Part shown: piece by piece, positions 18,918 through 28,240 of the stretch
Layout of the letters: each line of letters begins with the position of its first letter
How positions within the stretch are numbered: position 1 is the first letter of the stretch
Source of the DNA: Acidobacteriota bacterium
GTDB lineage: Bacteria; Acidobacteriota; Vicinamibacteria; Vicinamibacterales; SCN-69-37
Length of the DNA: 56,845 nt
Direction of reading: 5' to 3'
Assembly: GCA_947467605.1 (NCBI GenBank)
Contig: CANIII010000001.1
Location: forward strand, 1-56,845
The notes under the pieces: generated by a model
Database searches by the model: none
The model's input: only the letters and a program-made list of their open reading frames with translations
What the model was told of the DNA's origin: nothing
Made by a program: the position numbers and the translations under genes

Positions 18918-19936
18918 AATTGCTGAAGGGCACTCTGCTGCTCGCTGTGGCGATCTTGATCGCCGCAGCGACACCGCGCGCACAATCGAATCCGTTCCTC
19001 GGCACGTGGAATATCGCGGGCACCGGCGCGGACTCAAATCAGATCTTCTGGCTCGAGTTGAAGAATGACGGCGGCAAGCTGACGTCGTTGTTTCTCAACC
19101 GAACCGGGCATCCGATTCCGCTGACGGCGGTGAAGATCGAGAACAACGAGCTGATCTTCCAGGCCGGCGGTACGGCTGAGAAGCCGAGCGGTCCGGAATT
19201 CCACGCGAAGGTTGTTGACGGCAAACTGGTGGGCTCGTACACGCCGCTGCCGCGTCCACTCGTGGCCGGTGCTCCGGCGCCGGCAACGCCGCCGCCTGCA
19301 CCGCGCACGGTGAACTTCGCCGGTGTGCGTCCGCCAGTGTTCCCGGCCGGCAACGCGAGCGGCAAACACGAATACGGCGCACCGGTCGTGCTCTACGACG
19401 CGGCGGTCGCCAAGCCGCTCGACGAGATCTGGGGCTCGCAGGGCAACCGCCCGGTGAACTGGACGGTGGACGCCGATCACCTGCTCGCCAACCCGGTTCC
19501 GGGTGGCGTCAACCTCGTATCGAAGCAGAAGTTCACCGACTTCAAGGTGTCGGTGGAATACAAGCTGGAGCCGAAGAGCAACAGCGGCATCTACCTCCGC
19601 GGTCGCTACGAAATCCAGGTGCTCGACGATCTCACCGACACGACGACCGAGAAGTACCTGACGCAGGCGGCCATCTACGGCCGCACGCCGCCGGCGAAGC
19701 TCGCGAGCAAAGCCCCGGGCGAGTGGCAGACGATGGAAGCGATCCTCGTCGGCAACCACGTCACTGTGACGCTCAACGGCGTGAAGGTTCACGACAACGT
19801 CGTCATTGGCGGTGTCACGGGCGGCACGCTCGACAACGACGAACTCGCGCCTGGTCCGCTCATGATTCAGGGCGACCACGGCCATGTGTGGATTCGCAAA
19901 GCCGTCGTCACGCCGATTACCAAAGCGGGCAAGTAG
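18914..19936 (+). CDS. Secreted DUF1080 (3-keto-disaccharide hydrolase) protein
   Basis: A 340-aa exported protein: signal peptide (MKLLKGTLLLAVAILIAAAT, cleavage near PRAQS), an N-terminal lipocalin-like or beta module (PFLGTWNIAGTGADSNQ, about 27-110), a Pro/Ala linker, then a concanavalin-like 3-keto-disaccharide hydrolase domain (about 165-335). Family segments in it: WTVDADHLLANPVPGGVNLV, FTDFKVSVEYKLEPKSNSGI, YLRGRYEIQVLDD, GEWQTMEAILVGNHVTVTLNG and GPLMIQGDHGHVWIRKAVV. Translationally coupled to the oxidoreductase; the two likely process the same oxidised glycoside outside the inner membrane. Confidence 0.88.
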   Translation: MKLLKGTLLLAVAILIAAATPRAQSNPFLGTWNIAGTGADSNQIFWLELKNDGGKLTSLFLNRTGHPIPLTAVKIENNELIFQAGGTAEKPSGPEFHAKVVDGKLVGSYTPLPRPLVAGAPAPATPPPAPRTVNFAGVRPPVFPAGNASGKHEYGAPVVLYDAAVAKPLDEIWGSQGNRPVNWTVDADHLLANPVPGGVNLVSKQKFTDFKVSVEYKLEPKSNSGIYLRGRYEIQVLDDLTDTTTEKYLTQAAIYGRTPPAKLASKAPGEWQTMEAILVGNHVTVTLNGVKVHDNVVIGGVTGGTLDNDELAPGPLMIQGDHGHVWIRKAVVTPITKAGK

Positions 19937-19945
19937 ACTCAACAC

Positions 19946-19971
19946 GCCGGGCCTTCAGGCCCGGCCTTTTC
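19946..19971 (+). terminator. Intrinsic terminator of the oxidoreductase-DUF1080 operon
   Basis: GCCGGGCC/GGCCCGGC 8-bp stem with TTCA loop, then CTTTTC on the plus strand, 9 bases after the stop. It also lies just beyond the stop of the convergent RMD1-family gene. Confidence 0.8.
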
Positions 19972-21053
19972 TATTTCATGATCCCGGCCATCAGCAGCCA
20001 CAGCTCGATGATCATGATCGCAACGATAGCCAGTTCAAGAATGTTGGCCTGCGCCATCCCGGTCTGCTCGACCGCGAAACGATAGATGTCGTCGAGCGTC
20101 TTCAACTTCTCCTGAACATTTCGCTTCCATTCGTCGAGTTGCAACCGCGCAGACACCTGCGTGAAGAGCCGCGCGGCGTAGATGTCGCCAACGAACTTCA
20201 CGGCGTTCTCGGCGTGGTCTGTCAGCTCGTTCACGTCGATGAGCACGGCCTGTAGTCGGCGTGCCGCGCGGCGATGGCGACGACCGGTCCAGCGATCCAT
20301 CAGGCGCGGCTGCTGCAGTTCGCCGTAGGCGCGCGTGAGCTCGGTCTCGAGCTGCTCGTCGTGATATCAGAACTCGAGCAGCTGCGAATTGGCGAATTCC
20401 AGAATCTCGAGAATCGGGGGCACTGAGGCCGCAGTGTCGAGCACAAAGGCGGCGTTCCAGGCTGGCACCACAAGATCGTCGGCGAGGTACGACATTCGAT
20501 GCCGCAACACCTCGTCGCGCTCCTGGGCACTGAGCGGCTGGCGTTCGCCGCGCAACAGCTGCGCGATGTCGGCGCCGTGCCCGCTCACAACGTCGTCGGC
20601 CGTGGATGCGGCGTCAAGCGCGGTGATCGCAAAGACCAGATAGTCTTCCTGCAGCCACGCGGAACGCGCACCAACGAGTGCGGGCCCGATCCGATCCACC
20701 ACCGCCCGGCACGCGGCGGTCGCATGTGTCTCGAGCGGCTCGCTTTCAATCAGATCCTGGCCAAGGGCGACCAGGTCGCTCCACGTGCCGCTGAAGTCGC
20801 GCGTCAGCATCACCGACACGACGCCGTAGCTGTAGAACTTGAATCGCACACGAAACCCATCGAGGTCCGACCATCCGAGGGCGGCCCCGTCAGCGACGAG
20901 CGGGGGTTGGATGTAGTGGAGCTTGGGCTGACCGGGCGTCTTGTCGGTCAGGGTGGCGTTGGTGACACAGCCCTCGAGCACTGTCCGCAGGGCCGGTAGT
21001 CGAATCTCTTGCGCGACATCAAACAGGTAGAACGCCGTCACGCCGCCAGTCAC
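19971..21053 (-). pseudogene. RMD1/DUF155-family membrane protein interrupted by one in-frame TGA
   Basis: The 228-codon frame (FYLFDVAQEIRLPALRTVLE... to ILEFANSQLLEF) stops at TGA (20367-20369). The same frame then continues without another stop for 121 codons: YHDEQLETELTRAYGELQQP, VLIDVNELTDHAENAVKFVG, a long amphipathic stretch (VQEKLKTLDDIYRFAVEQTG) and a C-terminal TM (LAIVAIMIIELWLLMAGIM). This is the complete RMD1 domain organisation. The family normally has an arginine at the stop position (EFRYYD-like), so a single CGA to TGA change explains it. The intact downstream part argues for a recent mutation, a sequencing error or recoding. Function of bacterial RMD1 proteins is unknown. 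Confidence 0.75.
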
Positions 21054-21112
21054 AGAACCACCTCACCTTCAGCCTACGCTCAGATTCCGGCAGGCCGCGA
21101 TATCATTTGCCC

Positions 21113-21709
21113 ATGTCCTCCTCTCCGCGCTCGCTCAATTGGCTGGTTCAGTCCGCCGTCGGAATCGTTGCTGTCGTGGGCCTGAGTCTTGGCTTGCGGT
21201 CGCCGCTGCCGGAGGGTGTGCGATCTGAGATCGTGATGAGCCAGGCGCAGGCCGGCGAATGCGGTCCGGGCTTCATTCCGGACGCGGCCGGGAAATGTCA
21301 GGACGTGGACGAGTGCAAGTTTAATAACGGCGAATGCGACCCGAACGTGACCTGCACGAACACGCCGGGCTCGCGCACCTGCGGCGCGTGCAGTGCCGAC
21401 TTCACGGGCGATGGTTACTACGGCTGCAAGGACCCGAACGAATGCGCGTCTGGTGGGTGCACGCCGGTGGACACCAAGGCGCCGACCATTCGCACGTCAG
21501 GCAGCCAGAACGTCACGGCCACGTCAGCTGACGGCGCGATCGCGAAATACACGGCCTACGGCATCGACAACGTGGACGGACCGGTCGCAGTGACCTGCGC
21601 GCCGAAGTCTGGCTCGATGTTCCCCATGGGCGCGACGGCGGTCACGTGTTCGGCGGCTGACAAGAAGGGTAACAAGAAGACGGCGACGCTGACGATCAAC
21701 GTGAAATAG
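21113..21709 (+). CDS. Secreted protein with EGF-like and HYR domains
   Basis: A 198-aa exported protein; the ATG two codons inside a TTG start is preferred. N-terminal hydrophobic helix (LVQSAVGIVAVVGLSLGL), then a cysteine-rich EGF/calcium-binding EGF region (CGPGFIPDAAGKCQDVDEC, CKFNNGECDPNVTCTNTPGS, CKDPNECASGGC; the DVDEC start is the Ca-binding signature). A HYR-type immunoglobulin-like domain follows (DTKAPTIRTSG...GIDNVDGPVAVTCAPKSGSM...ATAVTCSAADKKGNKKTATL). Such domains suit cell-surface adhesion. EGF modules are rare in bacteria but known from acidobacterial and myxobacterial surface proteins. Confidence 0.8.
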   Translation: MSSSPRSLNWLVQSAVGIVAVVGLSLGLRSPLPEGVRSEIVMSQAQAGECGPGFIPDAAGKCQDVDECKFNNGECDPNVTCTNTPGSRTCGACSADFTGDGYYGCKDPNECASGGCTPVDTKAPTIRTSGSQNVTATSADGAIAKYTAYGIDNVDGPVAVTCAPKSGSMFPMGATAVTCSAADKKGNKKTATLTINVK

Positions 21710-21716
21710 CTTGGTC

Positions 21717-21740
21717 GGCGGGTTTGGGGACCAACCCGCC
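21717..21740. terminator. Bidirectional hairpin between convergent genes
   Basis: GGCGGGTT/AACCCGCC stem around TGGGGACC, lying between two convergent stop codons. No clear T-run; the sequence style (GGCGGGTT...AACCCGCC CTACG) looks like a dispersed intergenic repeat used as a terminator. Confidence 0.5.
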
Positions 21741-21749
21741 CTACGTACC

Positions 21750-23144
21750 TCACTTACGCCGCACGTAGATTTCCACCGCACGATCGCGAAACACCGACGC
21801 CCACTCGGCGTCGGTGAATTTGCCGACGCCCGAGAGTTCGTTCGGGCGCGCGAGTGACACTATCGCCCAATCCACGCCCCTGACGAGCTGCCGCCATCTT
21901 TCGGGCGACTGCGCAGCGTCGAGAATGGCCGTGAAGTGTTCCGCGGGATACGCCTGCAGACGGCTGTCCTGAAACACGCGCGCCTCGGGCAACATCCACG
22001 ACAGGTAGCCGCCGAGATTCATGCTGTTAAAGACGGGACCCGACAGCCCGTGCGCGCGAGCGAATAGAATCGCGTCCGTAGAAAAGATATCGGGCGGCGC
22101 CATTGCGTCAGCACCCACGCGCCACGCGCGCGCCATCCGCAACGGCGATGCGGGCATTGTCACCGCCATGATGGCCACCACAGTCGTGATCACCGCGCGA
22201 CGATCCCAACCGCGCGCGATCAGCGCGTCGATGCGCGATGCGAGGATCGGCGCGGTGGCAAAGACCACGAGGGGCGTGAAGCGAATGTAGCGCAGCCCCA
22301 GCGCGGCGAAGACCAGCACGACCGCGCCTTCCCACATCCACAGACGCTTGGGCTGCGACAGTAACACCGCCGCCAGAATGGCGAGCCACGCAAAGAACGC
22401 GGGATAGGTCTGCGGCGTCGGCGGCTGCAGTTCCGCGATGCGGAGCACCTGCGGCACAAATGCGTTCTCGACCAGATAGCGCCACATCCCAACGCCGTAC
22501 GGTGTGGCCAACGTCACCAGCAGGCACAGCGCACCAGCGCCGACGATACGCGCCGACATCGCGCGCGTGAGCTGCGAAGGCCACGCGAATTCGCAGACGC
22601 CGACCATGCCGATGAAGGCCGCGCCCAGCACGGCTTCCGAGTGCAGATTCGCCCACAGCAGCATGACGATCGCGATCGGCACGGGGTTGATCACACGATC
22701 GCGCAGCCATCGCTCCATTGCGAACGCGCACGCCGCCAGACCGATGAGCGAGACGAGGTACGGCCGCGGCATCGCGCGCGGCTCGATCACGAACAGGCTG
22801 AGCAGAAGCACGGCCGTCGAGGCGACCACCGAGTGCCGGACCCGCGCAGACGCGTAGAGCATCAGGAGCGCGGCGGCGACGAGTACGCCTTGAACCACTT
22901 CGATGCCGGCCAGCCCGGTGTGGCCCGCGACAAACGCGAGCGCGGCCTCAAATCCCCAGGAGGTGTAGTGCTGCGGATATGCGGACGCTGTGGCGCTGAA
23001 CAGATTCGCGCGAACGATGTGGCCGGCGAGCACATCGCGGCCCTGCGCGAGATGCCAGAAGAGATCTGGATCGTAGATCGCTCTCGCGCTGAACAGGATG
23101 GCCGCGCCCAGCGAGATCGCGATGGGCGCGAGCCGACCGATCAC
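21750..23144 (-). CDS. Polytopic membrane protein, GT-C glycosyltransferase-like
   Basis: A 464-aa inner-membrane protein with about ten hydrophobic segments in the first 350 residues and a soluble C-terminal tail. The first periplasmic loop has DPDLFWHLAQGRDVLAG, similar to the acidic DxDxxxH-like loop of GT-C lipid-linked sugar transferases; the tail contains FNSMNLGGYLSWMLPEARVFQDSR, frequent in uncharacterised relatives. Specific substrate cannot be read. Overlaps the DUF1259 gene by ATGA, so it is the last gene of a long minus-strand run. Confidence 0.65.
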   Translation of the reverse strand: MIGRLAPIAISLGAAILFSARAIYDPDLFWHLAQGRDVLAGHIVRANLFSATASAYPQHYTSWGFEAALAFVAGHTGLAGIEVVQGVLVAAALLMLYASARVRHSVVASTAVLLLSLFVIEPRAMPRPYLVSLIGLAACAFAMERWLRDRVINPVPIAIVMLLWANLHSEAVLGAAFIGMVGVCEFAWPSQLTRAMSARIVGAGALCLLVTLATPYGVGMWRYLVENAFVPQVLRIAELQPPTPQTYPAFFAWLAILAAVLLSQPKRLWMWEGAVVLVFAALGLRYIRFTPLVVFATAPILASRIDALIARGWDRRAVITTVVAIMAVTMPASPLRMARAWRVGADAMAPPDIFSTDAILFARAHGLSGPVFNSMNLGGYLSWMLPEARVFQDSRLQAYPAEHFTAILDAAQSPERWRQLVRGVDWAIVSLARPNELSGVGKFTDAEWASVFRDRAVEIYVRRK

Positions 23145-24037
23145 TTGCCGAGCAGTGCGATGGCGGATTTCACGCCGGCCGCGAGCGTCGCCGCCGGACC
23201 CTGGCCGAAGTAGTGCATGAAGTAGATCTCGGGCTGCGTGCCGATCATGTGATGGTGCAGTGACACGACGTTCAGGCCGGCCTTGCGCATCGCTGTCAAC
23301 ACTGGTGTCACCTCCGGGCCGAGCATCGCCACATCGCCCGCCACGATCGCATCGTCACTCGTCCCGGTAAAGGCGGCCCAGGTGTTGAGGCCCATGCGTG
23401 CGTTGACGATGGCGCCCATTTCCTTCACGTTGAGGTCGGCTCGGCCAATGGTGATCTTGTAGACGGCGCCGTTCTGCTCACCGACTGTGCCGATGATCTT
23501 CGCGAGCGCGGCGCCATCAATCGCCGGCGCGGCTGGCGGTGCCGGGGTCGGCGCAGGCGCAGGCGGCGGTGTCACGCCGCGCATCATGAGATCAATGGCC
23601 GGCTTCACGCGCTTGGCCAGATCCGCTGGTGTGCCGTGACCATGCACGTGCATGTAGAAAATGCGTGGCTGCTCCCAGAAGAAGTGGTTGTGCAGCGCGG
23701 TCGCTTCAAGACCGTTGTCGAGAATCGCGGACATCACCGGGTTGACCTGATCTTCGGTGAGCACGAGGTCGCCCATCATCACCGACATCCCGTGATCACC
23801 CTCGGTCAGTGCCAGCCACGCGCCAAAGCCCAGGCCCGTCGGCACGGCCTTGCCGTTGATCGTCACCTTCAGATCGGTGCGCGGCAGATTGACTTTAAGG
23901 ACGCCGTCCTTGAAGTCGCCCGCGCGACCGAGCGACGTGAGCACGGCCTGATAGGGCGCGGGTATGGCCGGTGTCTGTGCCGCAACACCGCTTGTGAACA
24001 TCAAGAGGGCGACGGCAAGCGACGACGAGATTCTCAT
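23141..24037 (-). CDS. Secreted DUF1259 protein (LppY/LpqO family), two domains
   Basis: A 298-aa exported protein, signal peptide MRISSSLAVALLMFTSGVAA. Two DUF1259 units follow: residues ~30-145 (VNLPRTDLKVTINGKAVP...GDLVLTEDQVNPVMSAILDNG...LHNHFFWEQPRIFYMHVHGHG) and ~175-295 (ITIGRADLNVKEMGAIVNAR...LGPEVTPVLTAMRKAGLNVV...LHHHMIGTQPEIYFMHYFGQG). They are separated by a Pro/Ala linker. Each repeat has conserved LHxHxxxxQPxIxxMHxxGxG histidines that could bind metal. Function of the family is not known. Sits 9 bp downstream of a FtsX-type permease. Confidence 0.88.
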   Translation of the reverse strand: MRISSSLAVALLMFTSGVAAQTPAIPAPYQAVLTSLGRAGDFKDGVLKVNLPRTDLKVTINGKAVPTGLGFGAWLALTEGDHGMSVMMGDLVLTEDQVNPVMSAILDNGLEATALHNHFFWEQPRIFYMHVHGHGTPADLAKRVKPAIDLMMRGVTPPPAPAPTPAPPAAPAIDGAALAKIIGTVGEQNGAVYKITIGRADLNVKEMGAIVNARMGLNTWAAFTGTSDDAIVAGDVAMLGPEVTPVLTAMRKAGLNVVSLHHHMIGTQPEIYFMHYFGQGPAATLAAGVKSAIALLGK

Positions 24038-24046
24038 GTCGTGATG

Positions 24047-25258
24047 TTACTCGACGCGGAGAGCCTCGATTGGATCCAGTTGCGATGCGCGGCGCGCCGG
24101 GTAGTAACCGAACACCAGTCCAATGCCGCAGGAGAAGGCCACCGCGACGGCGATCGTTCGCCAGGAGACCACCATCGGCCAGCCGAGGCTGTCGGTGAGC
24201 ATTGTGGATCCCACGATGCCGATGACGACGCCCAGCGCGCCGCCCATCAGGCCGAGCACGAGCGCCTCCAGAATGAACTGCAGTTGCACATCCCCTTGCC
24301 GGGCGCCAATTGCCATTCGCAGACCGATCTCGCGCGTGCGCTCCGTGACCGAGACCAGCATGATGTTCATGATGCCGACGCCACCCACCACGAGTGACAC
24401 CAGTGCCACTGACGAAATCATCAACCCCAACTGCCGCGTCGTCTCTTCACGAATCTTGATGGCCTCGTCTGGGGATCGAACGTTGAAGTCATCGGCCTTG
24501 CCGTCCACGATGCGATGCCGCTCACGCATGAGCGTCGTGATCTTCGCTTGTGCCACCGGGATCTCCTCGGTCGCCCGCGCCGAGCACAGCACGTCGTCGA
24601 GATAGATCTGGCGCTTGAGCGTGCGCATGACGGTCGTGTAAGGAATGATCAGAAAGTCGTCCTGGTCCTGCCCCGTGCTCGATTGGCCCTTTGCCTTGAG
24701 CACGCCGAGCACCACAAACGGCACGCGACCGATGCGGATCGTCTGTCCAATGATGTCGCCGTCCGGCGCGAGCACCTTGGCCACACTGCTGCCGAGCACC
24801 GTCACGCGTGCATACGATTGGATGTCGAAGTCGGTAAAGCCCGTCCCCTGCTCCACCGGCCAGCTGCGAATCTGTGTGAACTCCGGCGAGACGCCGCGGA
24901 ATTGCGTGCTCCAGTTCTGATTGCCGTAGATGAGCTGGGCGCGCGAATCGACCTGCGGCGAACAACGCGCGATCTCGGGCACGTCCGCCAGGATCGCCTT
25001 CATGTCGTCTTCGGTGAGCTTCGACACGCCGCCGGCGCCCGTGCGCACGCCGCCGACATTCGAGCTGCCGTTCTCGAGCCAGACGAAATTGTCGCCGAGG
25101 TTGACGAGGTCTTTGTGCACCTGCTGCGCGCTACCCTCGCCGAGGGCCACGGTGCCGATAACGGCGGCGATGCCGATGGCAATCCCCATGGTCGTCAGCG
25201 CCGTGCGCATGCCGTTGCGGGTCAGTGCGGTGACAGCGATCTTGATGAGCAACCACAT
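24047..25258 (-). CDS. MacB-like ABC transporter permease
   Basis: A 403-aa FtsX/MacB-fold permease: N-terminal TM (RTALTTMGIAIGIAAVIGTV), a periplasmic MacB core (about 45-265), then three TMs with GVGIMNIMLVSVTERTREIGLRMAIGAR, EALVLGLMGGALGVVIGIVG and GIGLVFGYYPARRASQLDPIEALRVE at the end. All are family signatures. The partner ATPase and membrane-fusion protein are not in the window. Probably efflux of a peptide, lipid or macrolide-like compound, or lipoprotein transport. Confidence 0.9.
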   Translation of the reverse strand: MWLLIKIAVTALTRNGMRTALTTMGIAIGIAAVIGTVALGEGSAQQVHKDLVNLGDNFVWLENGSSNVGGVRTGAGGVSKLTEDDMKAILADVPEIARCSPQVDSRAQLIYGNQNWSTQFRGVSPEFTQIRSWPVEQGTGFTDFDIQSYARVTVLGSSVAKVLAPDGDIIGQTIRIGRVPFVVLGVLKAKGQSSTGQDQDDFLIIPYTTVMRTLKRQIYLDDVLCSARATEEIPVAQAKITTLMRERHRIVDGKADDFNVRSPDEAIKIREETTRQLGLMISSVALVSLVVGGVGIMNIMLVSVTERTREIGLRMAIGARQGDVQLQFILEALVLGLMGGALGVVIGIVGSTMLTDSLGWPMVVSWRTIAVAVAFSCGIGLVFGYYPARRASQLDPIEALRVE

Positions 25259-25285
25259 ACGGTGGCCGCCATCTTACGATGCGCT

Positions 25286-26785
25286 CTAGTATTTCTTCCA
25301 GCTGAAGGTATTCAGCATCGCGTTGCCGACCGTGAAGAAGGTCTGGGCGAGATGTCGATCGTAGTGAATCTTCGTGCCACCAGAGACCACGACGGTCGCT
25401 CCCAGAACGGATCCGAAGAAGTCGGCGCCACCCGACAGGTTGATCGCGGCGGCTGGCGCATACACGAGCGCCGCCGATGATGTGCCGCCGTTGAGGCTCA
25501 TTCCGCCGGTGCCGGCGTACTGGATCTGAAAGTCGCTCGGACGGAACGTGCCGTTCGAGATGGTGCCCCCGGTGAAGTCAATGACCGTGTTCTGCCCGAC
25601 GCCGGCAACGTTCATCACGACGGGACCCGAGTCGATGATGAGGCGCGCGTTACCGGCGAGCGTTACGCTGTTGACGTTGTATGTTCCCGCCGCCAGATGG
25701 ATGGTGGAGCCACCGGTGAGGCGGAGATTGCCGAGTGAGACCACCGCACCGGCCGGCGTGATCGTCAACACACCGCCGGCGCCGGCGCACACACCAGCCG
25801 CGATGCCCGCCGTGGCGCACGTCGAGTTCGCTTGAATATTCATGTTCGACGTCGGCGGCAGCGGATTCGGCAGGGCGGGGGGTGAGTAGGCAACCGCCTG
25901 CGGCAACTGCACGATGCCGCCGGTCAGTTGCGCGCCGCCATTGAGCGTGAGGGCATCGACCGCGCCGGCCTTGCAGTTACCGACACCACTGCGTGGCGTT
26001 GAGAGCGAGCCATTGACGAGCGTGCCGCCGCCCTCGGTGAGATTGCCGTTCGTGCCGACGTCGCCGGCCTGCGGTTGCGTGGCGGGTTTGCCGGCCACAA
26101 GGGTGAATGACTGCGAATCGTAGCTGTCGGTGGTCACGCCGCCGTTGAAACTGAGCGCACCACAACCGGCATTGGTCGCGAACGCGGCGTAGGTGTGTGT
26201 CGGCACCACTTGCGTTTCCAGCAGTGACGTCACCTCAACCGTGGCGTTGCGCACTCCCACGATGCCGCCCGCGCCGGTGATGCGCCACGTCTGAACGACC
26301 GTGCTCGTGCCCGCGCCATACGCGAGGATCTGACGCATCGACACGAGCGTCGCCGCCGCCGAGTACTGCACCGCGGTACCGCCGCCGGGCAACGTGCCCT
26401 GTACGGCGGCCGCGAAGGCCGTGCTCGTTGCAGCCGCCGGATAGTTCGCGCCCACGCTCACCATCGACGACAGCACGACCGGCTGACCGAGGTACGTCAC
26501 TGGAGACACGGCCATGTTGTAGTTGGCCAGGGGGTCGCCAGCGCCACCCGGGAGCGCATAGCTGTTCATGAGGTAGTTGATCGCGCGATGCACACCCGAC
26601 TCGGCTCCGTAGCGCGCCTGCGACATCATTCGATAATTCTGGCTGCCGAGCGACTCGGTCTGTGACAGCACCATCATCGACGCGCCGATTGACGACATCG
26701 CGAGCACAAACAGCAGCACCAACACGAGCGCGATGCCGTCTTCCGATCCATTGCGTGCCGCGCGTTCCGTGCGAGAGGTCGTCAT
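25286..26785 (-). CDS. pilX: PilX-like minor pilin with long secreted domain
   Basis: A 499-aa protein; the ATG in an ATGA overlap with the upstream pilW-like gene is chosen over a longer frame. N-terminus DGIALVLVLLFVLAMSSIGA is the hydrophobic PilX_N segment without the usual glutamate +5, followed by SQTESLGSQNYRMMSQARYG (PilX-type). The remaining ~430 residues are Gly/Ala/Thr/Val-rich beta structure (GGTLVNGSLSTPRSG, IHLAAGTYNVNSVTLAGNAR) resembling polymer-forming or parallel beta-helix domains. Far longer than pseudomonad PilX (~195 aa), suggesting the tip-adhesin function is fused here (inference). Confidence 0.78.
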   Translation of the reverse strand: MTTSRTERAARNGSEDGIALVLVLLFVLAMSSIGASMMVLSQTESLGSQNYRMMSQARYGAESGVHRAINYLMNSYALPGGAGDPLANYNMAVSPVTYLGQPVVLSSMVSVGANYPAAATSTAFAAAVQGTLPGGGTAVQYSAAATLVSMRQILAYGAGTSTVVQTWRITGAGGIVGVRNATVEVTSLLETQVVPTHTYAAFATNAGCGALSFNGGVTTDSYDSQSFTLVAGKPATQPQAGDVGTNGNLTEGGGTLVNGSLSTPRSGVGNCKAGAVDALTLNGGAQLTGGIVQLPQAVAYSPPALPNPLPPTSNMNIQANSTCATAGIAAGVCAGAGGVLTITPAGAVVSLGNLRLTGGSTIHLAAGTYNVNSVTLAGNARLIIDSGPVVMNVAGVGQNTVIDFTGGTISNGTFRPSDFQIQYAGTGGMSLNGGTSSAALVYAPAAAINLSGGADFFGSVLGATVVVSGGTKIHYDRHLAQTFFTVGNAMLNTFSWKKY

Positions 26786-27699
26786 TGCAGCAGCGCCTGC
26801 ACGCTGGCCGGCATCGGTTGAATGCGGTTGGTGGCGCCGATGCTGGCCAACTCCCACACGTTGAACACGTTGCGTGGTGACACATTCAGCAGCGTCTTGG
26901 TCTCGGTCTGAAACTGTCGCGTGATCGGATCGATGTCCTGCGTCTGCACCGTCAGCGTGATCGCCACGTCGGTGACGTAGGTATTGGCGCCGACGATGGC
27001 GGTCTGATACGTGAAGCAGGGCGTACCGTTAGGATTGGGCACGATGTTGCTGAGCAGCACGATGGCCGTCGACAGCGCCGGCTTGGCGCCGACATTCCAC
27101 GGCATGACGTTGCGATACAGCTTGTGATTCGCCGTGTTGCAGGTGTACTCGACGTACACCATGTTGCCGTCGCCGTTCACATCGCCGAAGAGTTTCAGCA
27201 CGCTGCCCGTAGATCCATTCGCCGTCGACGCCGGTACGATGCCGCTCGCAAATCCCCCCACCGCGATGATGGTGGCGCCGGCCGCGTGCGCGCCGGTGAA
27301 GGCGGCCGTGATCTGATTGCCGGCCACCGCGGTCAGCGTGACCGTTTCCTGATTCGATCCGGTGTCAATCGAGAGTTGCTCGCCGACAAACATGCCCGAC
27401 GCCGAACTGACGATGACCGCCTGGGTGCCGGTGGCCACGGCGGCCGACAGCGTCGGCGCACCGGGCAGCGCCACCAACCCGGCCTGCCCGACTTCCTGCT
27501 GCAGGAGTTCAGTGGCGCCGCGCACGGCACTGTGCATCTGCGTGCGATTCCACACGGTGCGATGCGCGTTGGCCATCTGCAAGAGGAGACTCGTCACCGT
27601 GCCGATGACGCTGACGAGCACCATCACAGACACGAGCAACTCGGGCAGCGAGAAACCCGACTCCGCATGCGCGCGATGGAACGTGGGCGACCGGGTCAT
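26782..27699 (-). CDS. pilW: PilW-like type IV minor pilin
   Basis: A 305-aa prepilin with class III signal: SG/FSLPELLVSVMVLVSVIGTV, with glutamate at +5 after the PilD cleavage site. Followed by a long helix (MANAHRTVWNRTQMHSAVRG) and PilW-type ATELLQQEVGQAGLVALPG. The C-terminal part is beta-rich with four or more scattered cysteines. Middle gene of the fimT-pilV-pilW-pilX cluster; the minor pilins prime assembly of type IV pili at the inner membrane. Confidence 0.85.
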   Translation of the reverse strand: MTRSPTFHRAHAESGFSLPELLVSVMVLVSVIGTVTSLLLQMANAHRTVWNRTQMHSAVRGATELLQQEVGQAGLVALPGAPTLSAAVATGTQAVIVSSASGMFVGEQLSIDTGSNQETVTLTAVAGNQITAAFTGAHAAGATIIAVGGFASGIVPASTANGSTGSVLKLFGDVNGDGNMVYVEYTCNTANHKLYRNVMPWNVGAKPALSTAIVLLSNIVPNPNGTPCFTYQTAIVGANTYVTDVAITLTVQTQDIDPITRQFQTETKTLLNVSPRNVFNVWELASIGATNRIQPMPASVQALLQ

Positions 27700-27700
27700 C

Positions 27701-28240
27701 TCAGAAGGGAAACGTCTTGAGGACCGTGACGGTGGCCGACGGCGTCTGCTTGCGGCCGAGCGACGAGGCCACGGTGGCGGTGACGGAGATTTGTTTCAAA
27801 TTGGCCGACGGACTCGCGACCGACCAGACGCGTTTGTAGAACCAGCCGGCGGGAGCGCCAACGCCGGCGACGAGCAGATTGCCGTTCTGATCCAGATAGT
27901 CGACGTAGCCATTCACCGGCGTCGCCGCATTTGCGCTGCCGCCAATCGCGAGGCCGGTACCGCCTGCAGCCGCGGCCGGAAACACGCGTGTGTCGCTCGT
28001 GGTGTCTCCGTAGGCGAGCACGAGCAACTGCTCCATCTTGTCCTGCGCGTACTCGGTCGTTCGCGCGGCGAGATGTCCCTGATTTTCGGTGGTCGTCATC
28101 CCGATGATGCCCATCGACCCAAGACCGGCGACCGAGACGAGCAGCAACGCGAGCGCGACCATGGTCTCGATAAGCGACACACCGGCCTCCGCCGAATCTA
28201 CTGCTGACGCCACGTGCCGCCTCCAGGTGAGATGCGCCAC
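27701..28240 (-). CDS. pilV: PilV-like type IV minor pilin
   Basis: A 179-aa prepilin: AG/VSLIETMVALALLLVSVAGL cleavage and TM segment with Glu +5, then a helix with EYAQDKMEQLLVLAYGDTTS typical of PilV/PilI. The ATG used overlaps the upstream gene by 43 nt; an in-frame GTG at 28213 would shorten the overlap and still leave a leader. One base separates its stop from the pilW-like start region. Confidence 0.83.
   Translation of the reverse strand: MAHLTWRRHVASAVDSAEAGVSLIETMVALALLLVSVAGLGSMGIIGMTTTENQGHLAARTTEYAQDKMEQLLVLAYGDTTSDTRVFPAAAAGGTGLAIGGSANAATPVNGYVDYLDQNGNLLVAGVGAPAGWFYKRVWSVASPSANLKQISVTATVASSLGRKQTPSATVTVLKTFPF

Noticed and set aside
17268..19037. 589-codon frame antisense to the oxidoreductase
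   Set aside because: Shadow of a GC-rich gene; composition dominated by Arg, His, Val and Ala with no domain.
20367..20369. TGA as selenocysteine codon
   Set aside because: The family has arginine here and no hairpin of bacterial SECIS type is evident directly after it; point mutation or error is simpler.
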